Shown here piece by piece: positions 38,461-48,546 of a stretch of DNA of 64,000 nt (its first letter is position 1; every line of letters starts with the position of its first letter). The notes under the pieces are model-generated. The model did not search any database, was not told where the DNA came from, and was given only the letters and a program-made list of their open reading frames with translations. The stretch is from positions 62,001 to 126,000 of the forward strand of contig NZ_JAHGUP010000025.1 of assembly GCF_001989995.2 (NCBI RefSeq). Reading direction: 5' to 3'. The translations under genes were made by a program, and so were the position numbers. Source of the DNA: Vibrio anguillarum. Its GTDB lineage: Bacteria > Pseudomonadota > Gammaproteobacteria > Enterobacterales > Vibrionaceae.

Positions 38461-39528
38461 TCAATTCATTGATAATGATAAGCATGTTGTTATTGCATCA
38501 CCATTAGAATTCTCTCCCCCTAAAACATACATAGCTTTTCCATTTGAAGCAGAAACGCCATACGCAATACCTGCATCTAATTGGTCTTTATTCTCCCAGG
38601 CTTTACCATCAAAAACCCAAACATTCGAACTAAAGTGTTTAATGAGGCCATTATGGGCATATATATTTCCTTTTATAAAAGCGTCTTGACTACCAAGAAA
38701 ATATGCTCCGCCAATAACAATTATATTATTGTCAATTTCACCGAGAAAATGCCCAGCTAGACCCTCATGACTTTTACTTATATCAACAATAGATGCACAA
38801 CTCTCAGAATATTCCAGTTTTCCTTCTTTAAAAAAGTAGCGCTTAGTCTCCAGACTTCTCAGACCAGGCTTCAGTTCCCCTTCAATCAAAGTTACAACAT
38901 TGTTTTTATGAATTATTCCAGAACCACAATTAGGCTTAAATGGGTTTTCACCAAGAACAGACCAGTGTTCATTACATGGTGTGAATGACCAAATCTTTCT
39001 ATTCCAATTATAGTTATCTATTGGTTGAGACATAAATCTAGTAATAAGCTCTTTATGTTTGTTAGGCTCTTTTGTTACATCAATTATTGAGATATCAGAA
39101 AGGAAATTATTAAAAGTATCCTTATCATACCCTCCGAAAAAAATGACTTCAGTCGGTGATATACTACAACAAGATGCACCAAGAAAGCTGGTAGGAAGTG
39201 TTCTCTCTAACCGAGTCCATTGATTGATTTGACTATCAAATACATAACCATCCATTAAAACAGTTGGAAAGCTGTTATTACCCTCTATCCCTGCACCTGA
39301 AAAAACATAAAGCTTGTTACCACAGACTGTATAGGTGGCATCATTTCGAGCAATTCCTGGAAAGTCAGCAGCCGACTTCCAACCACTATTCATATCTTTT
39401 AGGTCTAAAACAAAAAAAGCATTTCCAGAACTACCAAGCCCTGCATATAATTTGTGACCTATAATTCCACCTACTCCGTGTTTAATTCCTACTGGAAGCT
39501 CAGGGAGTAATTTAAATAAGATCGCCAT
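38461..39528 (-). CDS. NanM-like kelch mutarotase without signal peptide
   Basis: A 355-residue six-bladed kelch beta-propeller related to N-acetylneuraminate epimerase NanM, with blade motifs such as NKLYVFSGAG, VIFFGGYDK and YVLGGENS. Unlike the paralogue 14 bp upstream it lacks a signal peptide (MAILFKLLPELPVGIKHG starts straight into the fold), so it should stay in the cytoplasm. It might process an imported sialic-acid form, for instance an anhydro sugar or the alpha anomer. It is AT-rich and diverged compared with the paralogue. Confidence 0.75.
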   Translation of the reverse strand: MAILFKLLPELPVGIKHGVGGIIGHKLYAGLGSSGNAFFVLDLKDMNSGWKSAADFPGIARNDATYTVCGNKLYVFSGAGIEGNNSFPTVLMDGYVFDSQINQWTRLERTLPTSFLGASCCSISPTEVIFFGGYDKDTFNNFLSDISIIDVTKEPNKHKELITRFMSQPIDNYNWNRKIWSFTPCNEHWSVLGENPFKPNCGSGIIHKNNVVTLIEGELKPGLRSLETKRYFFKEGKLEYSESCASIVDISKSHEGLAGHFLGEIDNNIIVIGGAYFLGSQDAFIKGNIYAHNGLIKHFSSNVWVFDGKAWENKDQLDAGIAYGVSASNGKAMYVLGGENSNGDAITTCLSLSMN

Positions 39529-39542
39529 AATACTCTCCTTAA

Positions 39543-40694
39543 TTAATCTATCACTTCAGCATTAGAGCCATTCCAAACCAACATATAAACCTTATAACTT
39601 ATTTCTTTACTACTTTTTTCTCCGCCGACAATTAAAACTCCCTCTGATGTGGTAAATGAAGCGCCATATGCTAAGCCTTCAGGAAGTGGATTTACCGTTG
39701 ACCAAATGCCATCTTTTTCTACATAGATATCATCATTAAAGGCCTTAGATAGCCCTTCATGGGCGAACATTTTTCCGCTTTCAAATGCTTGTTTTGCACC
39801 ATGGAAATTCGCTCCGCCAGCAACCACTGTCACTCCATTTGTCTTACCAGAAAACGCACCTGCAACACCTTCTTGGATATTGCTCGTTTGAGGTGCAGGT
39901 AAGGGCAATAAATTTTGCCACGGTTGATCCATTCCAAACTCATATTGCTTAACTTCAGCGGTGCGTAAACCCGGCTTTATCTCACCACTGATGAGAGTCA
40001 CTTTGTTCCCTTCAATAACGGTTGCGCTACCACAATTAGGGAGATATGGAGACATACCTAAATCACGCCACTCTTGTTTTTCAGGCAAATAACTAATGAC
40101 GTTTCGGTTCCATTTATAATCCGTAGGCTTCATTCCCATATAATCATCAACAATACGTTGCCATAATTCAGGGTTTACTTGCTTGTCAGTGGTTGATGTG
40201 TCACGCTGATAGCGATCAAAATAGGCTTTGTTATAACCACCAAAGAAGAGGATCTGTTTATTGTCTGGCGAATAAGAAGAAGCACCAAGAAGTCCTACAG
40301 GCGAGGTAGTGTTCATTTTTTCCCATGAATCTTTCTTGGTATCGTAGCGATATACCGAATCAAACAAAATGGGCGATGGTTCAGACGGCTCCGCTTTGCC
40401 AGAACCACCAAAGAGATAAATATCATCCCCCACCACAGATGCTGTCGCTCCACTTCGAGCAGCACCAGTAAAATCAGCAACCTTTTGCCATCCTTGGGAT
40501 AGCGCTTTTAAATCAAGCGCGTAAAAGTCTTTCCCCAAAGAACCAAGCCCTACATAGATTTTTGTTCCGACTTGTACACCAATCCCATCTTTAAATCCAG
40601 CGTGTAAGTCAGGCCATTGATTGTCTGATGTAGCATGACTAAAGGTGGTTACAACAAGCAAAGGTGTATAGATGAGCAGCGTTTTCATGTTCAT
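39543..40694 (-). CDS. nanM: Periplasmic N-acetylneuraminate epimerase NanM
   Basis: NanM speeds the alpha-to-beta conversion of free Neu5Ac in the periplasm, ready for uptake. The 383-residue protein starts at the ATG at 40694 (AAGGA upstream) with a signal peptide ([21 protein letters not shown]) and has kelch blades including [26 protein letters not shown] and LIVGGEKS. It precedes a second NanM-like gene, and nanR ends about 190 bp upstream, separated by a terminator. Confidence 0.88.
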   Translation of the reverse strand: MNMKTLLIYTPLLVVTTFSHATSDNQWPDLHAGFKDGIGVQVGTKIYVGLGSLGKDFYALDLKALSQGWQKVADFTGAARSGATASVVGDDIYLFGGSGKAEPSEPSPILFDSVYRYDTKKDSWEKMNTTSPVGLLGASSYSPDNKQILFFGGYNKAYFDRYQRDTSTTDKQVNPELWQRIVDDYMGMKPTDYKWNRNVISYLPEKQEWRDLGMSPYLPNCGSATVIEGNKVTLISGEIKPGLRTAEVKQYEFGMDQPWQNLLPLPAPQTSNIQEGVAGAFSGKTNGVTVVAGGANFHGAKQAFESGKMFAHEGLSKAFNDDIYVEKDGIWSTVNPLPEGLAYGASFTTSEGVLIVGGEKSSKEISYKVYMLVWNGSNAEVID

Positions 40695-40835
40695 TGATTT
40701 GTCCTTATTTTTATTGCTATCCATGCTCTAAACAGATGTTCTGTGAGCAACGTGATCATTTATATTTCAGGTGTATTTTTGAAGATTTATTTTATAAAAA
40801 AATTATTAATAAAGAATAATTTCATTGATATTGCT

Positions 40836-40865
40836 AAAAAAACCCATCGATGTATTGATGGGTTT
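40836..40865 (-). terminator. Terminator downstream of nanR
   Basis: A 9-bp stem AAACCCATC / GATGGGTTT with an 8-nt loop has a run of A's on its left side, which is a T-run for minus-strand transcripts. It should end the nanR message before the two nanM genes. Confidence 0.85.
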
Positions 40866-40884
40866 AAAACGTCTTTAGTAACCG

Positions 40885-41721
40885 CTAGCTATCCATTAAA
40901 GGTAAAACCACTTCCGCAGTACCAAATACAGATGCCGAGTATTCAGGATAAACATCTAAAAGTGTGTTAATCAAAACATCAACAAGTAACAATGCACCGA
41001 CTTTGGAAGAAAATGCACCGCCAGTGAGAGGGCCTTCAGGCCTTGCAGCCACTAACATTTCATCAGAAATAGAAGAAAGTGGGCTATGGCTAATATTCGT
41101 GAGAGATACGACTGGAACACCGCGTTGATGAGCCTGTGTTGCCGCATGAACTACCTCTTTTGTAGAACCTGAGCTCGATATCGCAAACCATGCATCCCCT
41201 ACAACACTCTGTCCAGCACTCATTGAGGCAAGATGGGTATCCTCATACATAATCGCTTTTTTGCCGATTCGAACGAGACGGTAAGCAAGGTAACGTCCAA
41301 CTATGCTAGATGCACCAACACCTACACAGCCAATAAACTGAGCTTTATGGATAAGTTCACAAATACGTTTCAATGATTTTCTGTCGATTAGCTTTGCTGT
41401 ATCAAGGAGACTTTCTACTGCGCTTTGTGCTGATACATCACATATATCACCATCAATTTTAGGTTGAGAGTTGTTTGCTGCCTGACTTAAATCAACTGCC
41501 AATGCCATTCTAAAATCTGAATAGCCTTTGTACCCCATATCTCGACAGAGACGCAGAACCGTCGCTTCACTCGTTTTTGTATTTCGCGCTAAATCAGTAA
41601 TGGTTTGGTACTGAACATCATGTGCGTTTTCCATCACATAGTCGGCAACCAATCTTAGTTTTTTACTTAACGGCTCAATATTTGATCGCAACCGAACCAG
41701 TAAGTTTTTAGGCAAATTCAC
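40885..41721 (-). CDS. nanR: RpiR-family sialic-acid regulator NanR
   Basis: A 278-residue RpiR-type regulator: N-terminal HTH (QTITDLARNTKTSEATVLRLCRDMG) and a C-terminal SIS domain (CVGVGASSIVGRYLAYRL, ISSSGSTKEV) that would bind a sugar phosphate. In V. vulnificus the equivalent NanR represses nan genes and is relieved by ManNAc-6-phosphate. It starts with GTG after a GGATG ribosome site and lies 130 bp downstream of nanA on the same strand. Confidence 0.9.
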   Translation of the reverse strand: MNLPKNLLVRLRSNIEPLSKKLRLVADYVMENAHDVQYQTITDLARNTKTSEATVLRLCRDMGYKGYSDFRMALAVDLSQAANNSQPKIDGDICDVSAQSAVESLLDTAKLIDRKSLKRICELIHKAQFIGCVGVGASSIVGRYLAYRLVRIGKKAIMYEDTHLASMSAGQSVVGDAWFAISSSGSTKEVVHAATQAHQRGVPVVSLTNISHSPLSSISDEMLVAARPEGPLTGGAFSSKVGALLLVDVLINTLLDVYPEYSASVFGTAEVVLPLMDS

Positions 41722-41851
41722 GGGGCATCCTTAACAATATTTTGGCTACTGATAAAGTATCAAAGACCTGAATCTATTAATACACTATCTCGATGATTTG
41801 TTTCTAGATTCTTAAATATGAAGGGAGCATCGCTCCCCTCATTGATGAGAA

Positions 41852-42751
41852 TCAAGATAACGATATAAATCCCGCATCTTTCATTTTCGCAATAACATCT
41901 GCTTTCTGTTTATCCGTTAAAGAGCGGATTGGCTGACGAGGATTCCCCGCATCAATACCATGCAGTTGCATAGCAACTTTACCCGCCGCAACGCCACCAT
42001 ATTCAACAAGGACACGAATGATAGCAATCACTTTATCCATTAGAGAAGCGACTTCATCATGTTTACCCTGATTAAAGGCTTCAATGATTTTGAGATATAA
42101 AGGTGCAGCGTAGTTGTAAGTACTACCTACTGCACCCACAGCACCAACGGCTAAGCCTGCAGGGAGAAACTCATCAACACCAAATGGCACATCAAACTTT
42201 CCGTTAGAAACACGAACGCAACGTTGGTACTCGTACAAATCAGAATTGTTGAACTTCGCACCGGACAAATTCGGAATACGTTGCTCACCTTTGATTAAGA
42301 ACTGCTCTAGGTCCAGATTTACACCTGACATTCCTGAATGATAGTAGTAGAAGCCTTTAGAAGGCGCTGCCGCAGCAATTTGCGCGCAATATTCTACCAA
42401 ATCGTCAACGCTTCCTGGTCTAAAGAAACAAGGGCCAATCGCAGATGTTGCCAAAATATCGAGAGTTTCCGCGTGTTCAGTTAAGTTGATTGAGTCAACA
42501 ATGCTTAAAGCACCAGTGTGTAAAACCAAATCCAGTTTACCGTCCGCAGCTTTTACCCAACGTTCAGCAATCGCTTTTCGCTCTTCAACAGAACAGTGGA
42601 TTCCTTCTCCCGTGGTACCACATATGTAAGCACCTTTAACACCTTGAGAAATTAGTAACTCAGCAATTTGATCAATCGCACCAAAGTTAACCTTGTTGTC
42701 CACTGTAAATGGAGTATGCGGAGCAGCAATCAGGCCTGTTAATTTTTTCAT
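41852..42751 (-). CDS. nanA: N-acetylneuraminate lyase NanA
   Basis: NanA splits Neu5Ac into ManNAc and pyruvate. The 299-residue class I aldolase has GTTGEG (about 47), the Tyr of GFYYYHSGMSG (about 137) and the Schiff-base Lys in LSGAKFNN (about 165). It follows siaM by 37 bp in the siaPQM-nanA order, so uptake and first breakdown are co-expressed. Confidence 0.95.
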   Translation of the reverse strand: MKKLTGLIAAPHTPFTVDNKVNFGAIDQIAELLISQGVKGAYICGTTGEGIHCSVEERKAIAERWVKAADGKLDLVLHTGALSIVDSINLTEHAETLDILATSAIGPCFFRPGSVDDLVEYCAQIAAAAPSKGFYYYHSGMSGVNLDLEQFLIKGEQRIPNLSGAKFNNSDLYEYQRCVRVSNGKFDVPFGVDEFLPAGLAVGAVGAVGSTYNYAAPLYLKIIEAFNQGKHDEVASLMDKVIAIIRVLVEYGGVAAGKVAMQLHGIDAGNPRQPIRSLTDKQKADVIAKMKDAGFISLS

Positions 42752-42788
42752 TTCATTTACCTTAATAATTTAATTTTCAGTCGCCAAA

Positions 42789-44072
42789 CTACTGTCCATA
42801 ACCTAAGAACATTTGAGGTAGTAGTAGGGTGAATTGTGGGAAAATTGCAACAAGAGCCAAAACAATAAACAAAGGCACTAGCAACGGCATTACACCTCTA
42901 GTTAATGTATGGAATGGAATGTCACCAACACGTGAAACAACATAGAGAGCCATGCCCATAGGCGGTGTTAGGATGCCAATCATTAGGTTAAGAATTGCCA
43001 TAACGCCAAAGTGAACCGGGTCAATACCTACAGCTGCAGCCACTGGAACCAAGAACGGAACCAAGAGTAGAAGTAAGGCTAATGACTCAATAAAGGTACC
43101 TAAGAACAACAACAATAAGTTGATTAGTAGTAACAATACCAACGGGTTATCGCTGATTGTTAAGAAGTAATCTGCAAGCATTTGTGGCAACTGCTCACGT
43201 GCAACGATCCAACCAAATACGGTTACACCCATAACCATTAACGCTACAACTGCCGTAGTGTTTACCGTCTCTTTTAAAATGTCGACCAAGCTGCTTAGAG
43301 TAAGTTGTTTATATACCACTAGACCCAAGAATAAAGCATATAGAGATGACACTACCGCGGCTTCTGTTGGAGTAAACTTGCCAGAAAAAATACCACCGAT
43401 GATGATCACAGGCGTTAAGAGTGACAAGAATGCTTCTTTAAAAGATTTTAGCTGTTCACGACGAGTCGCTTTTGGCAGCGTCATGTACCCACGCTTTTTA
43501 CAGATGAAGTAACTCATTACCATCAACGCGACACAACACAAAAGACCCGGAATAGCACCCGCTAAAAATAAGGCGCCGATGGATGTATTTGACACAACAC
43601 CGTAAATAACCAAAGGAACTGAAGGGGGAACTAAAGGACCAATAATACAAGATGCAGCCGTCAAACCACCGGCAAAATCGTCGTCATACTTTGCATCACG
43701 CATTGACTTAATCTCAAGTTGTCCTAAACCACCAGCATCAGCTAATGCTGAGCCGGACATACCTGAAAATAACAAGCTCGCCATAATATTTACGTGGCCC
43801 AAACTACCCGTAATATGACCAACAAGAGACTTGGCGAAATTAAAAATACGTTCCGTAATACCAGCACTGTTCATTAGGTGTCCGGTTAACACAAAAAAAG
43901 GAACCGCTAATAAAGTGAAGTTATCGATACCACCGATCATCTGCTGAGCAGCAAAGTTAATACCTGTGCTATTGGTTAATACTAAAAATACAAGAGCGAC
44001 AAAAATTAACGAGAAACCAACGGGCATACCTGCAAATAGCAGAGCTAGCCAGCCAAAAATTGAACCAACCAT
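42789..44072 (-). CDS. siaM: Sialic-acid TRAP transporter large membrane subunit SiaM
   Basis: A 427-residue DctM-family membrane protein with about a dozen hydrophobic segments and the conserved LFSGMSGSALADAGGLG stretch. With SiaQ and the binding protein SiaP it imports Neu5Ac using a sodium gradient. I chose the ATG at 44072 (AGAGG upstream) rather than a GTG at 44078 that overlaps the siaQ stop. Confidence 0.94.
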   Translation of the reverse strand: MVGSIFGWLALLFAGMPVGFSLIFVALVFLVLTNSTGINFAAQQMIGGIDNFTLLAVPFFVLTGHLMNSAGITERIFNFAKSLVGHITGSLGHVNIMASLLFSGMSGSALADAGGLGQLEIKSMRDAKYDDDFAGGLTAASCIIGPLVPPSVPLVIYGVVSNTSIGALFLAGAIPGLLCCVALMVMSYFICKKRGYMTLPKATRREQLKSFKEAFLSLLTPVIIIGGIFSGKFTPTEAAVVSSLYALFLGLVVYKQLTLSSLVDILKETVNTTAVVALMVMGVTVFGWIVAREQLPQMLADYFLTISDNPLVLLLLINLLLLFLGTFIESLALLLLLVPFLVPVAAAVGIDPVHFGVMAILNLMIGILTPPMGMALYVVSRVGDIPFHTLTRGVMPLLVPLFIVLALVAIFPQFTLLLPQMFLGYGQ

Positions 44073-44077
44073 AGTCA

Positions 44078-44587
44078 CTACCTCTCAGCGATTTGCGAGT
44101 CATTCATCGATGCAGGTTTTGCACAACCACACAACTCTTTAAAAATATGGAATATTTTTTCCAGTTGTCTGAACACCATAAACACACCACCTAATGGCAG
44201 ACTGTAGTTCATCCAACTGATTGAAACCCCAAGAGTAATCAATTCAAAGAAAGCATTTCTTTGAACATGCTGATACCCAAGGTAAATGATGGCAGCAATA
44301 GAAACTAGAACGGCAAGTTCCAATGATAAAACCAGACACAACCGCACTTTCTCAGGTAGTTTGTCTGAAAAGAAAGTAATGTTTACGTGTGAACTTCGCT
44401 TGATGGCGATTGCGCACCCGACTAACGACATATACATAAAGAGAACTCTAGCGAGCTCTTCACTCCATAAGGAAGGATCATTCAGCAACCAGCGAGTACC
44501 GATCTGCCAAGTTAATACAACTAGCAGAGAGGCCATCAAAGGTACTGTGATAATTTCTTCTATATTATTGACAATCTTACGTAACAT
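44078..44587 (-). CDS. siaQ: Sialic-acid TRAP transporter small membrane subunit SiaQ
   Basis: About 169 residues, four membrane helices, DctQ family (WQIGTRWLLNDPSLWSEELARVLFMY is the typical second segment). The ATG at 44587 follows GGAG by 6 bases; the ATG at 44599 is an alternative. It lies between siaP and siaM with few bases between. Confidence 0.92.
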   Translation of the reverse strand: MLRKIVNNIEEIITVPLMASLLVVLTWQIGTRWLLNDPSLWSEELARVLFMYMSLVGCAIAIKRSSHVNITFFSDKLPEKVRLCLVLSLELAVLVSIAAIIYLGYQHVQRNAFFELITLGVSISWMNYSLPLGGVFMVFRQLEKIFHIFKELCGCAKPASMNDSQIAER

Positions 44588-44652
44588 CTTGAACTCCATA
44601 GCTGGCCAAACAAGGCCAGCTAAAACATTGAGACATAGACTAATCAATCCAT

Positions 44653-45618
44653 TTACATTGCAGCAAGTTTCTCAACGATAGGTTGGCCAATTTTGCTTTC
44701 AAACTCTTTGTAAAGGGGTTGCATCGCTTCACGGAACGGAGCCAGATCTGGGTAAGTCACGGTTACACCTTCGCTTTGGAAGAATGAAACCAGTTCTTCT
44801 TCTTGCTTTTTCACAGATGCAGTATGCGCATCACCCGCTTTCTTCACAGCTTTTTGAACCAGTTCTTTCTCTTCGTCAGACAGTTTCTGCCAAGTTGCAT
44901 CGGCAATAATTACCATCTGGTCGTTCACTATATGGTTTGTCATCGCCAAGTTCTTTTGCACTTCGTAGAACTTCATTGTTTTGATCGTTGGTAGGGGATT
45001 TTCTTGTCCATCTACAGCGTTAGTTTGAAGTGCTAGGTAAACTTCTGAGAAAGCCATAGGCGTCGGTGACGCTCCGGAAAGCTTCGCATAGTTCAGATTA
45101 GGTTTTGCATTAGGTACACGCAATTTCAGACCTTTAAAGTCTTCAATTGAGTTAAGTGGGCGGTTAGAAGTTGTTTCACGCGTACCGTTATACCAAGTAT
45201 CCAGCGCTCGCCAGTTAAACTTAGTCAACATCTCTTCACGAATACCTAATCCGAAATCAGAGTCAAACATACGGCGTAAATGGTAAAAATCTTTCGCAAC
45301 ATAAGGGAGCATGACCGCTTCTGCTCGTGGGATCCAAAGACCCATGCGACCAAACTCAGCATAAGTCATATCGAGATCCCCCAGCGTCAATTGCTGAAGC
45401 ATGGCACGATCATCACCAAGCTGGGCGCTTGGATACAAAGCAAGTTTGATCTCTCCTTGGCTCATTTCTTCTAACGTATCAGCGAGCATCTTTGCAGAGT
45501 AATACTCCACAGACCCCACAGAGGCTTGCATACCCATCTTTAAAGTCGTCGCCGCGTTCACAGAAGCAGCGATACTCAAAGTAAGTAATCCGATAGTAAT
45601 CTTGTTAATGGTTTTCAT
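44653..45618 (-). CDS. siaP: Sialic-acid TRAP periplasmic binding protein SiaP
   Basis: A 321-residue DctP-type receptor with a signal peptide (MKTINKITIGLLTLSIAASVNA) and the SiaP signature region: NRPLNSIEDFKGLKLRVPN, the ligand-binding Arg in LRVPNA, and EVYLALQTNAVDGQENPL. It captures Neu5Ac in the periplasm for SiaQM. Start at 45618 after AAGGGA, not the earlier upstream codon. It is the first gene of siaPQM-nanA-nanR and is divergent from nanE. Confidence 0.95.
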   Translation of the reverse strand: MKTINKITIGLLTLSIAASVNAATTLKMGMQASVGSVEYYSAKMLADTLEEMSQGEIKLALYPSAQLGDDRAMLQQLTLGDLDMTYAEFGRMGLWIPRAEAVMLPYVAKDFYHLRRMFDSDFGLGIREEMLTKFNWRALDTWYNGTRETTSNRPLNSIEDFKGLKLRVPNAKPNLNYAKLSGASPTPMAFSEVYLALQTNAVDGQENPLPTIKTMKFYEVQKNLAMTNHIVNDQMVIIADATWQKLSDEEKELVQKAVKKAGDAHTASVKKQEEELVSFFQSEGVTVTYPDLAPFREAMQPLYKEFESKIGQPIVEKLAAM

Positions 45619-45660
45619 ATTTTTCCCTTTGTTCTGCCCTGTTACGCCTTGTCTCACCAT

Positions 45661-45690
45661 TTTCAAAAAAAAATTTTATTTAGTTTGAAA
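45661..45690. promoter_or_regulatory. Possible NanR operator between siaP and nanE
   Basis: TTTCAAA (45661-45667) and TTTGAAA (45684-45690) form an inverted repeat with 16 bp between, and a further TTTCAAA lies near 45730. The divergent siaP-nanE space is where NanR acts in other vibrios. The exact NanR site is not known to me, and this DNA is AT-rich, so it is only a candidate. Confidence 0.35.
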
Positions 45691-45832
45691 AAAATATTCG
45701 TTATGAATTATCATTGCAGTGGAGATTATTTTCAAACCACCTTTTCCCAAAGTGTGATGGCGAACAAAATTTGGTTACCAGAGCCCTTTTGTTCATCAAG
45801 CCAGGAATCAAAAACGTTTTTAGACAAGAAAA

Positions 45833-46555
45833 ATGAGGCCCGTCGTGAGAAAGAATTTTTTGAACATCGAAGAGTTAAAGCTATTTTTAAACGGCCAAAC
45901 TGTCGTTTCCATACAACCTGTAACAGGCAGCCCACTCGATAAAATAGATTTCATTGTGGCAATGGCGATCGCCGTCGAACAAACCGGAGCAAAGGCGCTA
46001 CGCATTGAAGGTGTGAATAATGTCGCTGCTGTATCCGCCGCAGTGACAATTCCGATTATAGGTATCGTTAAACGTGATTTGCCTGATAGCCCAGTTCGAA
46101 TCACTCCTTTTGTATCAGATGTTGATGGCTTAGCGAATGCTGGCGCAACGGTCATTGCTTTTGATGCCACCAATAGAACACGTCCTGAAAGCCGAGAATG
46201 TATTGCGCAAGCCATAAAAAACACTGGATGTTTTGCGATGGCCGATTGCTCCACATTCGAGGATGGATTATGGGCTAATTCACAAGGTGTTGAAATTATT
46301 AGCTCAACACTGTCAGGTTATGTCGGAGATATTGAGCCCACAGTTCCAGATTTCCAACTTGTGAAAGCGTTTTCTGAAGCAGGTTTTTTTACCATGGCGG
46401 AAGGTCGATACAATACGCCTGAGTTAGCAGCGAAAGCGATTGAGTCTGGTGCGGTTGCCGTAACGGTTGGTTCTGCACTAACTCGGTTGGAAGTAGTGAC
46501 TCAATGGTTTAATAATGCAACCCAAGCAGCGGGAGAAAGGAAATGCACACACTAG
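45833..46555 (+). CDS. nanE: N-acetylmannosamine-6-phosphate 2-epimerase NanE
   Basis: NanE converts ManNAc-6-phosphate to GlcNAc-6-phosphate. The 240-residue TIM-barrel protein has [11 protein letters not shown] at its start, [17 protein letters not shown] (Lys/Arg at the phosphate site), the ADCSTFEDG segment and VTVGSALTR at the end. It opens the nanE-nanK-nagA-nanH block, divergent from siaP, and overlaps nanK by 13 bp. It closely matches the V. cholerae protein as I remember it. Confidence 0.95.
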   Translation: MRPVVRKNFLNIEELKLFLNGQTVVSIQPVTGSPLDKIDFIVAMAIAVEQTGAKALRIEGVNNVAAVSAAVTIPIIGIVKRDLPDSPVRITPFVSDVDGLANAGATVIAFDATNRTRPESRECIAQAIKNTGCFAMADCSTFEDGLWANSQGVEIISSTLSGYVGDIEPTVPDFQLVKAFSEAGFFTMAEGRYNTPELAAKAIESGAVAVTVGSALTRLEVVTQWFNNATQAAGERKCTH

Positions 46556-47406
46556 CCATCGATATCGGCGGAACAAAAATAGCATTAGCGATTGTAGAAG
46601 ATGATATAATTATTCAGCGTTACCAAATGGCAACCCCTGTGGTACAAGACGTCATTGAGTTTGTTCAGGCGATCCTCGAAAAAGTCACTGAATGGATCCC
46701 TTCTATCAATTATGTAGGTGTTTCAACGACGGGTTATGTAACGCCAGAAGGTATCACATCTATAAATCCAGAAACTCTTAATTTCCCTGTACCTTTTCCA
46801 TTAGCTAAAACGCTAGAGCAACTCACTAATAAACCGGTATCAATTCTTAATGATGCCCAAGCAGCAGCGTGGTTTGAATTTGTTCAGTTAAAAGATCCTA
46901 CCTTAAATATGGCTTTTATTACGGTTTCCACTGGTGTTGGCGGTGGAATCATCATTGGTGGCAAGCTGCACAAAGGAAACAGCGGGTTAGCGGGACACAT
47001 AGGTCACATGTCGGTCGCTATTGAAGGCCCATTATGCGGATGTGGTCAGCGAGGTTGTGTTGAGTCCATAGCTTCAGGTAACGCGATTCAAAAAGAAAGC
47101 GAAGCCATTTTTATCGAGGCAATGAGCAATATTGAGTTATTTCAACAAGCAGCTTTCAACCCAAGAGCAGAAGCGATCATCAATAGAAGTGTACAAGCAG
47201 TAGCCACATTGTGCTGTAATCTTAAAGCATGCTTAGATCTGGATATGATTGTTTTAGGCGGTGGAATAGGCCTAGCTGGAGGCTACCTTGGACGCCTCAA
47301 CAAGGCTATTCAATCTAGACCGTCTGTATTTCACGTCCCTGTTACTCCTGCTCATGGCGATTATGATGCTTGCCTACTCGGAGCAGCATTTCAGTTTAAG
47401 GAGTAA
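46543..47406 (+). CDS. nanK: N-acetylmannosamine kinase NanK
   Basis: NanK phosphorylates ManNAc with ATP. The 287-residue ROK-family kinase has the ATP loop [10 protein letters not shown], the ROK signature [22 protein letters not shown] with catalytic Asp in LNDAQAAAW, and the zinc cluster [10 protein letters not shown]. It lies between nanE and nagA with overlapping or near-abutting ends. Confidence 0.94.
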   Translation: MHTLAIDIGGTKIALAIVEDDIIIQRYQMATPVVQDVIEFVQAILEKVTEWIPSINYVGVSTTGYVTPEGITSINPETLNFPVPFPLAKTLEQLTNKPVSILNDAQAAAWFEFVQLKDPTLNMAFITVSTGVGGGIIIGGKLHKGNSGLAGHIGHMSVAIEGPLCGCGQRGCVESIASGNAIQKESEAIFIEAMSNIELFQQAAFNPRAEAIINRSVQAVATLCCNLKACLDLDMIVLGGGIGLAGGYLGRLNKAIQSRPSVFHVPVTPAHGDYDACLLGAAFQFKE

Positions 47407-47409
47407 ACA

Positions 47410-48546
47410 ATGACATTAAAGGCAATTTCAGCTACACGGCTTTTTGATGGTGTTCAGTATTATGAGAATGCGGCAATGATTTGGGAAGGCTCACGCATTC
47501 ACTCCATTGTTCCTATTGAGTCTCTAACGGTGGATATTGAACATCAACATTTTGATGACGCATTAATCGCTACAGGATTTATTGACTTACAAGTTAATGG
47601 TGGTGGCGATGTCATGTTCAATAATGACATGACTCTTGCGGGTATCGATTCGATCTGCCGAGCGCACAGAACTCACGGAACCGCCTATCTGCTTCCAACC
47701 TTAATCAGTGCAACACCGGAACACATCAACCATTCACTTGATGCCATTCAAGCTGCAATCGAAAATCAAGTCTCGGGTGTATTGGGTATTCACTTAGAAG
47801 GCCCTTGGTTAAACCCAGAAAAGAAAGGCGCTCATAACTCAGATCTGTTTTATTCCCCGACACCCGAACAACTTTCACAGTTTCACTGGCCAACCAAAGG
47901 CAAAGTTCTTGTAACGGTCGCGGCTGAAAACCTCTCCATCGATTCTCTAAAGTGGTTAAAGGATCATCATGTTACTCTCTCGTGTGGTCACAGTAATGCC
48001 ACTACAGCCCAATTAACCACTGAGAAGTTAGCTCTCATTGATGGATTTACCCACTTATTTAATGCCATGTCGCCTTTTGAGAGTCGTGAACCCGGAGTTG
48101 TCGGCACAGCATTGAATACCGATCATGCTTGGTGTTCGGTCATAACTGATGGAATTCATATGCATCCACAAAGCTTTTTACTCGCTAAGCGAATCAAACC
48201 TAAAGACAAACTTCTTATTGTTACCGATGCCATGGCTAGCCTTGGTAGTGTGACTAACCAGTTTGAACTGGATGGGGAAACCATTCGCGTCATCGATAAT
48301 AAACTGGTTAATAGCAGAGGCAATCTTGCGGGAGCACACATCGGGATGGATGAATCGGTTGCCAATGTCATTCGTTGGGGAATCGCGGAAGATGAAGCAC
48401 TAAGAATGGCCTCGTCTTATCCGGCTCAAGCAATCCATTGTGATGATTTAGGGCAACTAAAACCCAATTATCGCGCCGCCGCTACTGTATTAAACTCCAA
48501 ATATGAAAGTTTGGCTGTAGTCAGTGAAGGCGTGCTCTACAACTGA
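47410..48546 (+). CDS. nagA: N-acetylglucosamine-6-phosphate deacetylase NagA
   Basis: A 378-residue amidohydrolase producing glucosamine-6-phosphate, the final nan-specific step. Its first metal region is IDLQVNGGGDVMF, with QxN as in E. coli NagA rather than HxH, followed by LEGPWLNP, CGHSNA, HLFNAM and the catalytic Asp in VTDAMA. It starts 3 bp after nanK. Together with the deacetylase at 36214 the island carries two enzymes from different branches of the family. Confidence 0.93.
   Translation: MTLKAISATRLFDGVQYYENAAMIWEGSRIHSIVPIESLTVDIEHQHFDDALIATGFIDLQVNGGGDVMFNNDMTLAGIDSICRAHRTHGTAYLLPTLISATPEHINHSLDAIQAAIENQVSGVLGIHLEGPWLNPEKKGAHNSDLFYSPTPEQLSQFHWPTKGKVLVTVAAENLSIDSLKWLKDHHVTLSCGHSNATTAQLTTEKLALIDGFTHLFNAMSPFESREPGVVGTALNTDHAWCSVITDGIHMHPQSFLLAKRIKPKDKLLIVTDAMASLGSVTNQFELDGETIRVIDNKLVNSRGNLAGAHIGMDESVANVIRWGIAEDEALRMASSYPAQAIHCDDLGQLKPNYRAAATVLNSKYESLAVVSEGVLYN

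Noticed and set aside
38402..38689. A 95-codon plus-strand frame after the aga operon
   Set aside because: It is antisense to the second NanM-like gene and has no recognisable content.
45649..45942. A 97-codon frame across the siaP-nanE promoter region
   Set aside because: It overlaps nanE in another frame and contains no domain or good start; the divergent promoter explains the region.
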